This document shows, in pieces, positions 35,035-45,638 of a stretch of DNA of 64,000 nucleotides. Position 1 is the stretch's first letter. Each line of letters opens with the position of its first letter. The notes beneath the pieces are model-generated. The model saw only the letters and a program-made list of their open reading frames with translations. It searched no databases and had not been told where the DNA came from. The stretch is taken from contig JAWPHD010001332.1 of assembly GCA_037043455.1 (NCBI GenBank), positions 268,850 through 332,849 on the forward strand, given 5' to 3'. The stretch is from Cyrtodaria siliqua (taxonomy: Eukaryota; Mollusca; Bivalvia; Adapedonta; Hiatellidae). Made by a program: the position numbers and the translations under genes.

Positions 35035-36060
35035 TTCGTAGTTTTAATCAAAATCCTGCCAGACCCTATTTTGAACCAAAATCCCACTTGACGGACCTTA
35101 TTTTAACCAAAATCCTGCCTGAACTGACCTTGTTTTGAACCAAAATCCTGCTGGACCGTATTTTGAACCAAAATTCCGCCTGACAGACCTTTTTTTTAAC
35201 CAAAATCCTGCCTGAATGGATCTTAATTTGAACCAAAACCATGCCTTATTTTTAACCGAAATCAACAGATCTTAATTTGAACCAAAATCCTGCCAGACCT
35301 TATTTTGAACCGAAATCCTGCCAGACCTTATTTTGAAGCAAAATCCTGCCTTACTGACTTTATTTTGAACCAAAATCCCACTTGAAATGACCTTATTCAG
35401 AACCAAAATCCCACCTGAACTGGCCTTATTCAGGAATAAAATCCTGCCTGAACTGGCCTTATTTTGAACCAAAATCCTGCCCGAACTGACCTTATTTTGA
35501 ACCAAAATCCTGCCTGAGCTGACCTTATTTTGAACCAAAATTCCACCTGAACTGGCTTTATTCAGAACTAAAATCCTGCCTGAATGGATCTTAATTTGAA
35601 CCAAAACCATGCCTTATTTTTAATCAAAATCAACAGATCTTATTTTGAACCAAAATCCTGCCTTACTGGCCTTATTTTTTAACCAAAATGCTGCCAGAGC
35701 TTATTTTGCAAAATCCTGCCTTATTGGAACCAAAATCCTGCCTCACTGGCTTTATTTTGAACCAAAATCCCACCTGAACTGGCCTTATTTTGAACCAAAA
35801 TCCTGCCCGAACAGACCTTTATTTGAACCAAAATCCCGCCTATGCTGACTATTTTGAACCAAAATCGTGCCTGAACTGATAATTTTTAACCAAAATCCTG
35901 TATGAACTGACCTTATTTTGAGCCAAAATCCTGTCTGAACGGGTTTTAAACCAAAATCATGCCTGCCCGAACAGATCTCCTTTTGAACAAAACTCCTGCC
36001 TGAACTGATGACTTTTTTGCACCAAAATCCAGCCTACGGTGATCTGATATTGCACCCAAA
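35035..36060 (+). repeat. 33 bp minisatellite, about 30 units
   Basis: The unit is GAACCAAAATCCTGCCTGAAC plus TGACCTTATTTT, diverged and with some short units. Because the unit is a multiple of three, the minus strand stays open over 35,272-35,610 as an 11-residue repeat of the type SSGRILVQNKV. I regard this as a by-product, not a gene. Confidence 0.92.
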
Positions 36061-36300
36061 TCCTTTTAATCTATAACCTTTTCATAAAATAAATGTACAA
36101 TTCAACTCTATATTGCTGGACAGACAATAGACCTGTTCTTGGGAAAGGGTAAAATAATTAACAAAATCAGATGGCTGACCATATGAAGATTCTTTTAAAA
36201 TGAATATGGAAGCCACAGATGAGAACTTAATAATTAATTAACTTAATAATACTGAATACTGATCAATGCAATTATTGAAGTGAAACAAGGGAGAAAAGTG

Positions 36301-36373
36301 CAGGGGGTAGGGGACTTGAACCCGGGACCCTCTCTTACAGGGAGAGTGCTCTACCACCTGAGCTAAATGTGCC
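36301..36373 (-). repeat. tRNA-Thr-like pseudogene or SINE head
   Basis: The minus strand shows a good D arm (TAGCTCAGGTGGTAGAGCA), an anticodon stem CTCTC-CCTGTAA-GAGAG with TGT in the anticodon position, and a GGGTTCAAGTCCC box B. The 5' GGCACAT does not pair with the 3' ACCCCCT, and the T stem is imperfect, so it is probably not a functional tRNA. Confidence 0.55.
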
Positions 36374-36670
36374 GTCAGGTACCCAATACTACTACATTAA
36401 CTTACAATATATAGATGTAATTTATTGACCCGAGAGGTAATCAAATTTCCTCCTTCATCAAGATCGAAAAGAAATGAATCTGCGTGAAATGGTTTCTTAA
36501 CTGTTAAGGTTGACCAATCAAACATTAAACCACCCTCATTACTGAATCTTTAAACAATCAGCTTGTGCACTTTAAGGCATTTCGATAATTTACGTTTATT
36601 TCAAGAGCTTTACAGGTCGCCATGAATGGGAGATGATCAATCATAGGAAGTCTGGAAATTTGGTACTTAC

Positions 36671-37582
36671 TGTAGCCTGGTTCTGATCCCGACATATCAG
36701 CCTGACTTCCGGTTGCGCCGGGCCCCATCCTGCCATGTGGTGCCCAGTTATTTGGTGACCCCATTGGGTCCACACCACTGCCACTACCAAGTTCTACACC
36801 AGTTATTTCTAACTCCATTTCAGATTCAGTTATTGCCTCAACTTTAACGTTAATATTCGGATCCATCTCCGCACTAGTTCCTTGGGTTTGATCTTGATGC
36901 ATTGATGACGATGAGTCAGTTATGGCTGAAGCTTCCCTGGATATAAGATTTGACAAGTCTGAATCTAAACTAAGTCCTTCAGGCGGAACAATGTCACTAG
37001 ATTTGAGATCCGACGCTTCGTTAGGAATGGTGGATGATGATGATTCTGATCTTGCGTCGTCATCTTTATCTGATGATTCTGATTTGATTTGTGATGGTGT
37101 AGATGATGCAGTGGTGGGCATGTGTGATGGCGAGGATGGCTGACTAGAACTGGCTGTACCGGCCCCTTGCCGGGCATTGTCACTAACACTATTGTTTATT
37201 TCCGAATCCTCGGGATCATCCTCCTCTATCTTGATCACTTGACCTTCGATTCTATTCCCCAATGGCAGTCTCATAGCTCCATGATTTGGGGCGGCGGGGT
37301 TTACATTTTGTTGTTCAAAGTTTAATGAAGGTCGTCTCGGCGGTCTCTGCATGGGATATGGTTCGTGCCGCATACCTTGTGCACGTATATGTGCGCCCGG
37401 CGATGCACGAGTAAGTGCCACAGGATGAATTCTGGGCTGTCCTTGATGTTGTGGCGATGAAAAGCGTGGTGACCTTGACGGCATGAAACTTGGCCTTGGG
37501 CCTCCATAGCGAGGTGGCGTCTTTGGCATCTGACGCATGGCTTCTTCCTTTTCCTTCTCTTGCTGCTTTTTTCTATGGTGGC
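36671..37582 (-). CDS. Common exon 3: Pro/Ser-rich acidic body of the multi-isoform zinc-finger protein
   Basis: The acceptor TTTACTTTCCAG ends at 37,583. The donor is ACA|GTAAGTACC at 36,670. The exon is 912 nt: it enters by completing an Arg codon begun in exon 2 and leaves one base (A) for the next exon, the phase every array exon needs. The protein starts with a very basic stretch (RHHRKKQQEKEKEEAMRQ), then Pro/Arg/Ser/Gln-rich sequence, then Ser/Asp-rich sequence. Three psi-K-x-E sites (IKIE, IKSE, VKVE) are candidate SUMOylation motifs, common in transcription factors. No folded domain is recognisable. If the donor is ignored, the frame runs on 38 codons to a stop at 36,558, so intron retention would give a form without fingers. 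It is expected to be present in all isoforms. Confidence 0.9.
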
Positions 37583-37629
37583 CTGGAAAGTAAAGAACAC
37601 TTCCTTGAGAAAATGACAACTTTCTAATG

Positions 37630-37725
37630 AGGCCTAAAAAAAGGATTGTTTCCCAACCGACCAGGATTTTTACCCCCCCGACCGTATTTTTTTTTATAAC
37701 GGTGTTTTTTTTATACCAGTAAAAA
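37630..37725 (-). mobile_element. Harbinger-like end fragment
   Basis: GGCCTAAAAAAAGGATTGTT followed by CCCAACCGACC and CCCCCCGACCG resembles one terminal part of the elements at 30,700 and 54,063. The other end is missing. It abuts the 5' side of exon 3. Confidence 0.4.
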
Positions 37726-38425
37726 AATTGCGACGATGACGTAAATAAATTATTATACCAGTTCCGTCGCTTAGCAACGATCGTTTCCGTTGTTGATTTT
37801 CAACGCATACGTCTTTTTAGCACTGAAAGTTGTCTATTTGAAGTTCGCTTTTCTCATAGGAATCAAGAAAACGAAGTCAAAAACGAACATAAATCTCAAG
37901 ATAAATGCTTTAATTTACTTTTTGCAAAGAAATAAATTCAAAATTGATTGAATATTGTGTTATACACGTGTTTTACTGGTGACCCACATTTGCGGATTAC
38001 ACAAAATGTCTGCCATTTGCATTTAATATTATCATGTTGTTGTTTTTTCACAGCATATTTCCCCTCTAGAGCCATAAGCTTGGTTCTTGCAAATATTATA
38101 TTTATTTGAAATTTTTAAGGCTAAATATTATTTTAAAACTAAGATAGATGATGGATGTTCTACGATTCGGAAGATTACAATGGATGAAAATACATTAATC
38201 TATTTTAAAACTTCCAATCAAAATTGAGCGTACTAGCGAGAAGCAGATCAACTTATTGTGAATATCACGTGTTGTTTACATAAGCTACTGTACACCACAA
38301 TGCACTCGACAGCAAACATAAGACGATTTGGTGTAGAAATTTGGGAGTATTCCCAAAATCCTTAATATTTTATGACGTCGGAGTACCTGTATCTGCAGCT
38401 CTCTATTTGTGCCAAAGAAACACAA

Positions 38426-38724
38426 CAGTGTTCTCCCCGGGAATTTCTCAAGGCATGTCGTTTTTATCAGAGAAAATATGCTTCAGAGTGTATTCTTGTA
38501 GCAGACCCCTATATGTAAGGGTAGTTTGTCAAAAAGACACTTGATCTATATAAGAAATAGGCTAGTGATTCTATATATTGTGTTTTAAACTTATTTAAGC
38601 TAAACAAAAATGAAATAATTACAATGTATTACATGTCTTTTCAAAATTAAGGCATGTTGCAAAGCATTTTGGCTATGAAGGCATGTTAAATGCGACATGC
38701 CTTAAAAGCCTGGGGAGAACACTG
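38426..38724. mobile_element. hAT-like MITE, 299 bp
   Basis: Inverted ends are CAGTGTTCTCCCC and GGGGAGAACACTG. CACAA is repeated at 38,421-38,425 and 38,725-38,729. Inside, CAAGGCATGTCG and CGACATGCCTTA extend the palindrome. Confidence 0.88.
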
Positions 38725-38845
38725 CACAATAAACAATAGACTTGTTTTATGCAACTTTAATTCTGACAGTGCTGTTACATATGTATATGGCATATTCCAT
38801 TTAAGAGGGTATCTGTAGTTCCCACAGAAATGTCTTATACTTATA

Positions 38846-39534
38846 CAGTGCCCCAGATAAGCAGCGTATCTGCGTATTTCACTCCATTAAAATCGCCAAA
38901 TACTCAATTAATTTCCCTGACATGAGTACCAGATACACAAGCAATTTCCTTTTCACTCAAACATTTTAATGTTCGAGCGTATCGACAGTCAAAAAGTGTT
39001 CAAATAATTGATGGATTGATGTTTTCGTGCGTATTTCAATATTTACAATATAAAGCAGATTTTACTTCCGGTGTTTATCTTGACTGGGACGTTACATAAT
39101 TATCGATAAAGTGGAGCAGTAAAAGAGAACGCTATATAGTTGAATATGTACGCTAAACCAGTCTATACTATTGTGTGTAGTCGTCTGGGCGCTTTCTTGT
39201 TTACTTTTGAAAGCGTTTGCGTTGTGCAGACGATTAAAATGTCGAAACGGGGACGTAAACCGACAAGCGAGTTACCGTTAAGAAACACTTCTGAAATTAA
39301 CACGTGATTAGTGTTTCTATGGAAATTAATCATTAATAATGATTCATCATTGACAAACCACTGCCATGAATAACAAGTCAATAAAGCTCACATAAAGACG
39401 GGTAAGTTACCTGGCTTGTTTTACATTTGATCCCGAAATCACTCTACTATTTTGACTATTTGAAATTCACTCAATTAATTTTAATTTCATGTGTGAAATA
39501 CCCAATAGGTCCAAAAGTTATCTGGGGCACTGCT
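38846..39534. mobile_element. hAT-like nonautonomous element, 689 bp
   Basis: Inverted ends are CAGTGCCCCAGATAA and TTATCTGGGGCACTG. CTTATA is duplicated at 38,840-38,845 and 39,535-39,540. The interior open frame (39,163-39,381) has no transposase motif. Confidence 0.9.
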
Positions 39535-39607
39535 TATATAAACAAAATGCAGATTTTTTAACTGAAAAACATAGATAGGGGTATATTGTTGGCAAAAACA
39601 TAAAAAT

Positions 39608-39690
39608 AACAAGAGCTCAATGACCTTGAAGCTCTACTGATTGATTTTGATTTCAGGAAGTAGTCGCTACAGACTTGCTTTTTGAAAACC
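39608..39690 (+). repeat. Isolated unit start of the 320 bp satellite
   Basis: CAATGACCTTGAAGCTCTAC and GAAGTAGTCGCTACAGACTTG match the left border of the array at 41,266, about 1.7 kb away. The rest of the unit is diverged. Confidence 0.7.
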
Positions 39691-40192
39691 TATTTTTAAC
39701 CATGGCGGAGGACCACGCAAGAATGCTTCTTGTGAAGTTTTGTCAAATTCTACCCAGCAGTTCATGAGAAGAAGTCGTTTAAAGATTTTTGTATTTTTAG
39801 TAATGGTGGCCATATTTGTTAATGGACTGGGACAATTAAATCTGAGGGAGGACCACGCATGAATGCTTCCTGTGAAGTTTTGTCAAAGTCTACCCAACAC
39901 TTTTTGAAATGATTGTTTAAAGATATTTCTATCTTTAGTACTGGTAAAAATAGGGTCGGTAGATTTCGTTTTCATATTTCGTTCGTTCTTGTTAAAAATG
40001 TAGAATGTCACATTTGTATTTAAATACTGAAATACTTTAAATAAAATCAAGCAGAGATGCTTGTACACACCCGATTACCGGCAGCCGTAGGCACAGTTCC
40101 CGGTAAAAAAAATAAAATTCAAAAGGGTAAATAAATCTAGTTTTATGACTTGTTAGCCTTAAACTATTAGAAAAGTGAATAGGCCATTTTAA

Positions 40193-40397
40193 TTTGGAAG
40201 GAATGTTGTGTATGTCACCTGATTCCCGTGAAATTTGAACCGATATTATGTGAGTTACGGTCGGTTAAATGTTGAAATTAAGCTAAAAAATGTGTTTGGA
40301 AGGAATGTTGTGTATGTCACCTGATTCCCGTGAAATTTGAACCAATATTATGTGAGTTACGGTAGGTTAAATGTTGAAATTAAGCTAAAAAATGTGA
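40193..40397 (+). repeat. 102 bp tandem duplication
   Basis: Two direct copies start TTTGGAAGGAATGTTGTGTA and differ at only a few positions (for example GTCGGTT versus GTAGGTT), so the duplication is recent. Confidence 0.9.
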
Positions 40398-40471
40398 TTG
40401 TAGAAAGTTAGAGACCTGGTACTCGGTAAATAGTCAAGTTTAAGAGATTTCAGACATACTGCCATAAAATA

Positions 40472-41165
40472 CAGTGATTTTTTTACCTCTGCGTCCTGCG
40501 TCCAGGACGCACAAATATTTCCGTGGACGCAAATTGTCAGAACATGTGCGTTCTCGGGACTCACATAAATTGCAAGTAAAGAGTTCCGTAATTCATATTT
40601 CCCCTGTAAGAATTCAATCCGTCGCTTTTTTCTTCGCGTCTACCTCCATATTTCCCCTGTAAGAATTCAATCCGTCGCTTTTTTCTCCGCGACTACCGCC
40701 CTATTTGACTATTCGATGAGGGTTAAGTTTACCCTCGCACCGTTCCGCGTAATTTTGTAACGTCGATTATTATTGGATAATGGTCATATGATTAGCCAAT
40801 GGAATCGGCCGTGAGGTAAAACACGAAACGGTGCGGAAGTAAACATTCCACGAGATGGCGATGCATCGTCTGCAAAGTCATTGATGTTAACAGTTTAGTT
40901 AGTTCTAATTAAGTATTATTACTACTTCTCTTAAAGAAAGGGGGATGTTGATAGAATGATGCATTGTTCTCACAACTGCGATTGTTATGCTCTCACCGTA
41001 TGTATGCCTGATTAAAGTTATCAACACCATGTTATAAAATAGTGCTTGAATTTGAAATAAATTACTACTAAAACCTGTGACTCACTCCTTTAGTTTTCGG
41101 ACTCATAGATTTTTGGCCCAGCGAGTCCTAGGACTCGTACAAGTGAAATTGTAAAAAAATCACTG
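40472..41165. mobile_element. hAT-like nonautonomous element, 694 bp
   Basis: Inverted ends are CAGTGATTTTTTTAC and GTAAAAAAATCACTG. AAAATA is duplicated at 40,466-40,471 and 41,166-41,171. Inside is a 53 bp direct duplication (ATATTTCCCCTGTAAGAATT ... TCGCTTTTTTC). The ends match the nested element at 54,205. Confidence 0.9.
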
Positions 41166-41265
41166 AAAATATAATCTTTCCTGAATGAACAGTCCAAATT
41201 TTAGCCCACAGAACATTTTATTAAAATAATTGTGGGTTTTTAAACACGACCGGGTATTGAACAAG

Positions 41266-42512
41266 AGGTCAATGACCTTGAAGCTCTACTGATTGATTTT
41301 GATTTCAGGAAGTAGTCGCTACAGACTTGTTTTTTGAAAAATTATTTTTAGCCGTGGCGGCCATCTTGAATTTCCGGCCGACCTGAAATTTTGCTAGGAT
41401 CAATTAGACATCAAGAGCAACATTCCTGTGAAGTTTCATGAAAATCTGCCAAGTAGTTTCAAAGGAGTAGTCGCTACAAGTTTTTACTATATAACTTTAT
41501 GTAAACAAAGATGGCCGCTGGCAGCCATGTTTAACGTTGAATCAAAACAATTTTTGACAAGGATCAACATCATATCATGCTGATCATTTTAGAAAAAGTC
41601 CAATATCAATATCACTTCTAGTTTTCAAGAAGTAGTCGCTACAAACTTGTATTTTGAAAAATTATTTTATTCGTGGCGGCCATCTTGAATTTCCCGCCGA
41701 CCTGAAATTTTGCTAGGATCAATTAGACATCAATAGCAACATTCCTGTGAAGTTTCATGAAAATCCGTTAAGTAGTTCCCGAGGAATAGTCGCTACAAGT
41801 TTTCATTATATAACTCTATGTAAACAAAGATGGCCGCTGACAGCCATGTTTAACATCGAATCAAAACGATTTTTGACAAGGACTAACATCATGTCATGCT
41901 GATCATTTTACAAAAAGTCCCATATCAATATCACTTATAGTTTTCAAGAAGTAGTCGCTACCAACTTGTATTTTGAAAATCTATTTTTAGCTGTGGGGGC
42001 CATCTTGAATTTCCGGCCGACCTGAAATTTTGCTAGGATCAATAAGACATCAAGAGCAACATTCCTGTGAAGTTTCATGAAAATCCGTCAAGTAGTTTCA
42101 GAAGAGTAGTCGCTACAAGTTTTCATCATATAACTCTATGAACAAAGATGGCCACTGGCAGCCATGTTTAACGTCGATTCAAAATAATGTTTTGACTCTG
42201 ATAAGCATCAGATCATGCTGTTCATTTTACAAAAAATCCCATATCAATATCACTTATAGTTTTCAAGACGTAGTCGCTACAAACTTATTTTTTAAAAATC
42301 TATTTTTAGATGTGGCGGCCATCTTGAATTTCTGGCCGACCTGAAATTTTGCTAGGATCAATTAGACATTAAGAGCAACATTCCTGTAAAGTTTCATGAA
42401 AATCCGCCAAGTAGTTTCAAAGGAGTAGTCGCTACAAGTTTTTACTATATATCTCTATGTAAACAAAGATGGCCGCTGGCAGCCATGTTTAACGTTGAAT
42501 CAAAACAATTTT
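41266..42512 (+). repeat. 320 bp satellite, about four units
   Basis: Units begin at GAAGTAGTCGCTAC (about 41,310, 41,630, 41,949 and 42,268; spacing 318-320). Each has a second AGTAGTCGCTACAAG half-way, followed by AACAAAGATGGCCGC, so the unit is itself an old 160 bp dimer. Confidence 0.93.
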
Positions 42513-43154
42513 TGGCGTAATATGGCGGTTCCTATTACCGGCTTCGCGGTGACTGAACATAAAATTCAATTAGTAATTCTTATACTGAAAATTAGAATTA
42601 TATTATATATTAATCGTTATTTGTAACACATTTTACTATTCTGCTGTTGACTATTAATACATCGATGGGTTCTTTAGTCAAAAATAATCCGAAAAATTGT
42701 AAAGAATTACGGGTCATAAACTCGTTATTAGTGCCGCCTTGTTAATAAGTACACACATCGCAAAGGATTGCGGGAAGCCAATTTATGTCCAGTGAAGAAA
42801 AATGTGACTTTTGGACAACAAAAACGAAAAATATGTGTTATTAAATGCATTAAAAGTTTGAAATATGTATTGCTTTCGAAATTTATTCATTGCATTTATC
42901 AGTTTTATTACATTTTTTATGTTGATCCCTGCTCTAATTTCCCCCGCGTTCCTATCACAGAGGATCACGGTGATTGCTTTCTTTCGAGACTAGATTTTGC
43001 AATCGCGGCGATTTTTACGGTCGCAGGAAATCCCCGCAATATTTCGGGTGACAATCCGCGGTACAATCGCGGCGATTTGTGACTTCGATTGAAAAACGGC
43101 CACGGGGATGCTGCGAAAAAGTCGTAATCTGCATGGCAGCAACTGTAAATTTAA

Positions 43155-43440
43155 TGAGTGGAAACTATTTTTCTAGTTTTAGTAACAGTGACCATGACCC
43201 CCAAACTTGCTTTTCATATAAGCTACCTACACACCAAGTTTCAGACCAATACCTCATTCCTAAGAGTATTGAGCGGAAACCTTTTTTTTTCTATTTTTAG
43301 TAACAGTGACCTTTACTTTGACCCCAAATGCAATCCCAAGCTCCATTTCATATCAGCTACCTACCCATAAAAATTTCATTCCAATATCTCATTCCCAACT
43401 AAGTTATTGAGAGAAAAACCTTTTTTTTATTTTTAGTATT
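43155..43440 (+). repeat. About 118 bp tandem repeat, two and a half units
   Basis: The phrases TTTTAGTAACAGTGACC, AGCTACCTAC and CTCATTCC recur with 118 bp spacing. A third unit is truncated near 43,440. Confidence 0.75.
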
Positions 43441-43788
43441 AAACAGTGTATTTTTTTTACAATTTCTGCTGCCATAGCAACCACACTTTTTGACAGATCA
43501 ATAAAACAAAAAGATTTGCATGATCTCCTCACTCCTACACACAAATATTCATTAAATACATTACCAACCATATTTTTTTGCCAAATCAACAAGATATATT
43601 AGCGTGCATAATCCCCTTACTGCCCTCTACCAAATATACCAAGTTTCATAAAATTGCAATACTTTTAAGTTATTATCGCAGAATCCAAGGAAATTAGTTG
43701 GACGGACTGATTGACGGGGGCAAACCTAAAGTCCCCTCCGGTGACACATGGGTAAGGGGCTAAAATTTAAATTATATCGGAAACTTAC

Positions 43789-43945
43789 GTTTGAGACAGA
43801 ACCCGAGGAACTGAGACTTGATGTCTTCATGATCCTCAAGGAAATTCTTCCCGGAATCCGAGCCCAGGTGACTAAGCGTTCCGTCTGATACGCTCGCCGT
43901 GAGAATGACGGATTCCTCGTCAGTGTGGCTAGCTAGTGTTTCGAC
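43789..43945 (-). CDS. Common exon 2
   Basis: The acceptor TTTTCTAG ends at 43,946 and the donor CAAAC|GTAAGTTT starts at 43,788. The exon is 157 nt: 52 codons plus one base, entering in phase 0 from exon 1 and completing an Arg codon with exon 3. It starts VETLASHTDEE, contains VILTASVSDGTLSHLG and ends QFLGFCLK just before the basic stretch of exon 3. Together with exon 1 it forms a compact helical-looking segment of about 80 residues that could be a dimerisation or cofactor-binding module. I do not recognise a named domain, and it is not a BTB/POZ fold by sequence. All-phase agreement on both sides supports it strongly although no Met starts it. Confidence 0.85.
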
Positions 43946-44025
43946 CTAGAAAACATACAACACCATGTCAGATATCTATTAAGTTTTGTCTTCAAATCAA
44001 AAGCTTGTTTCAAATACAATCCAAC

Positions 44026-44285
44026 GTGGCGCCACTGAATTTCGTCGGTGTGTTCTTGGGCAAGACACTTTCCCTTAGCCTCGTCCGTCGGATGGGGACG
44101 TAAAACGGGCATTCCCGTGTATCGTTCTATCCTCCAAGCACGTTAAAGAACCATAGGAATCTATTCGATAATAAGAGCAGGGCACGGCTCCCGGATTCCT
44201 ATGTATCCTTCCCCTCTCTCTGGGGCGGCTCTAAATAACCTATACTGTGTTGATGAGCCGTTAAACAACATTCAATTGTTTCAAA
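44026..44285 (+). mobile_element. SINE family A, 5'-truncated copy
   Basis: From GCCACTGAATTTCGTCGG to GAGCCGTTAAACAACATTCA it is very similar to the adjacent full copy at 44,689-45,015, but it lacks the tRNA-like head. Confidence 0.9.
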
Positions 44286-44378
44286 TAGATTCTAGCTTTT
44301 GAGGGTGAAGGATTAATCGCCTGTGTTTCACCCTAATGAACATGTAACAACTCTTTATTAAAGCAGAACAGTTACTAC

Positions 44379-44435
44379 CTCCTTGAACTCAAAACCAAGA
44401 AAGGTAGACTCATCGTCTATGGACTTGCTAGACAT
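44379..44435 (-). CDS. Possible alternative first coding exon
   Basis: ATG at 44,435 opens MSSKSIDDESTFLGFEFKE, ending at a donor GAG|GTAGTAAC in phase 0, the phase exon 2 accepts. It would replace exon 1 and give an isoform starting with this peptide. The end STFLGFEFK echoes QFLGFCLK at the end of exon 2, which may mean a partial exon duplication. Splicing it between exon 1 and exon 2 would hit a stop (AAT GTC TAG after the upstream AG), so it can only be an alternative start. No transcript evidence is available; the donor is weaker than the others in the gene. Confidence 0.4.
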
Positions 44436-44688
44436 TCTTTAAAATATTCAAAAATAATTAGCAAGAAAATGAATTTCTATCAATGCTAGCAGTGAGAACT
44501 TGTTTCTTGTCTATGTGTATCCTTTGTAGCTTAGTAGACAAGGCCTTGGCTTTCGAGGTACAGACCCCTGCCCACCGTGTGTTCGCTCCCTGGTGGAGGA
44601 ATGTCTGAGGCCAACTAAAATAATAGGTGTGGTTCCGGTTTCCCAACTTAAATAGGACACGTTAACGGGACGTAAACCCCATTTCATT

Positions 44689-45015
44689 TGAGGGCTGGCG
44701 TGGCCTGGTTGGTAGCACGGCGGATTTGTAACCGGGGGCCCCGGGTTCAATCCTCCGTGGTGCCACTGAGTTTCGTCGGTTTGTTCTTGGGCAAGACACT
44801 TTCCCTTAGCCTCGTCCGTCGGATGGGGGCGTAAACCGGGCAGTCCTGTGTATCGGTCTATCCTCCGAGCACGTTAAAGAACCATAGGAATCTATTCGAT
44901 AATAAGAGTAGGGCACGGTTCCCGGATTCCTATGTATCCTTCCCCTGTCTCTGGGGTGGCTCTAAATAACCTATACTGTGTTGACGAGCCGTTAAACAAC
45001 ATTTAATTCCATTTC
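44689..45015 (+). mobile_element. SINE family A, full-length copy
   Basis: The tRNA-like head has box A TGGCCTGGTTGGTAGCACGG and box B GGGTTCAATCC. The body contains CACTGAGTTTCGTCGG, GGGCAAGACACTTTCCC and GGCTCTAAATAACC, and the tail GAGCCGTTAAACAACATTTAA. Three other copies in the window share the body. Open frames at 44,458-44,750 on the other strand are readings of it. Confidence 0.9.
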
Positions 45016-45312
45016 ATGTCTATGTGACCTGCCAGTTGTTTAACTCTAAAGATATCCAAGAGGAGTAAAAAACCTCTACTAGACTTGACTAGACAGTTTG
45101 CGTCAACAGACATGCACAGTTAAGAGTTGGAAGAATACCATTTGTTTTTACATGAGAAAAATATGAAACAAAGTTTGCAATCCTGAAACATTTTTGAACA
45201 AGTTTCACATTTTCTTCATGTAAAACAAACACGAATAAGCATTTCTTCATGAGGTTCCCTAGTTTTAAACTAACATGTAACTTTACACAAATCCCTCGTA
45301 AAAGCTACATAC

Positions 45313-45402
45313 CAGCTGCTGTATTTGGCTTTTTAATACAGCCTTCAGGATAACCTTGTAGCCTGGGATTTCTTTGATCACATCCATATCAGGGGTGGCC
45401 AT
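45313..45402 (-). CDS. Exon 1: start of the multi-isoform zinc-finger gene
   Basis: ATG at 45,402 begins 30 codons (MATPDMDVIKEIPGYKVILK, then AVLKSQIQQL) ending exactly at a strong donor CTG|GTATGTAGC in phase 0. An in-frame TAG about 75 nt upstream in the same exon makes this the first possible start. The peptide runs smoothly into exon 2 (KSQIQQL-VETLASHTDE), as expected of one amphipathic segment. No signal peptide or membrane segment is seen; a nuclear protein is expected from the fingers encoded downstream. I cannot assign an orthologue by name. Confidence 0.82.
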
Positions 45403-45638
45403 TGTGGCTGGTTGTGGCGTACTCCCACCAGTCCACAGACGTTTACTTCTTGCCCTCTTCCTTTGTCTGTTCTGGTCTATTAAGTATCTCTATTATTTCC
45501 TGACCTCTTCTAAGGTTTAAAATGTTTTCCAGATGATAAAAAAGGTATAAAATTTAAAACATTTTCTCCGGCATATCTATGTCTGTGCAGTTGTTGTTTT
45601 TCTTTTTTTATGGTTCATCACTTTCTGCATGTTGCCAT
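45403..45638 (-). other. Probable 5' UTR part of exon 1
   Basis: A possible acceptor TATTTTGTTTTACAG precedes 45,638, so the 5' UTR may begin with an upstream exon further right. The segment holds a seven-codon upstream frame that starts right at the acceptor (ATGGCAACATGCAGAAAG then TGA). Confidence 0.4.

Larger units (their letters stand above)
23638..36670. other. Long intron between exon 3 and the terminal-exon array
   Basis: About 13 kb with no exon that I can support. I looked on the minus strand for C2H2 signatures (complement of HTGEKP) and found none. It carries SINE, MITE, piggyBac and minisatellite DNA listed separately. 28,000-30,090 and 31,470-34,620 show nothing recognisable apart from a short inverted pair (AAATACCTAGAGCAA near 33,208 with TTGCTCTAGGTATTT near 33,436) and a Harbinger- or hAT-end-like phrase at 29,505-29,550. 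The frames at 34,270-34,674 (plus) and 34,329-34,511 (minus) overlap antisense and neither has a motif. Confidence 0.55.
37583..43788. other. Intron 2, transposon- and satellite-rich
   Basis: No exon is supported. It contains three hAT-like elements, a Harbinger-like fragment, a 102 bp duplication and a four-copy 320 bp satellite. 42,513-43,150 is unassigned and includes phrases such as CAATCGCGGCGATTT that recall the ends of the hAT-like element at 51,432. Confidence 0.6.

Noticed and set aside
35272..35610. 112-codon minus-strand frame with a repeated SSGRILVQNKV motif
   Set aside because: It arises from a 33 bp tandem repeat (a multiple of three) that continues on both sides outside the frame. 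No splice signals or start context.
36301..36373. Functional tRNA-Thr gene
   Set aside because: The acceptor stem does not pair and the T stem is imperfect. A tRNA-derived repeat is more likely.
36922..37189. Frames on the opposite strand and in another frame within the large common exon
   Set aside because: They are shadows of the Ser/Asp-rich coding sequence, whose phase agrees with exons 1-2 and with all ten terminal exons.
45313..45402. BTB/POZ domain at the start of the gene, by analogy with lola
   Set aside because: Exons 1 and 2 together give only about 82 residues without the BTB signature, and no further coding exon upstream could be supported.
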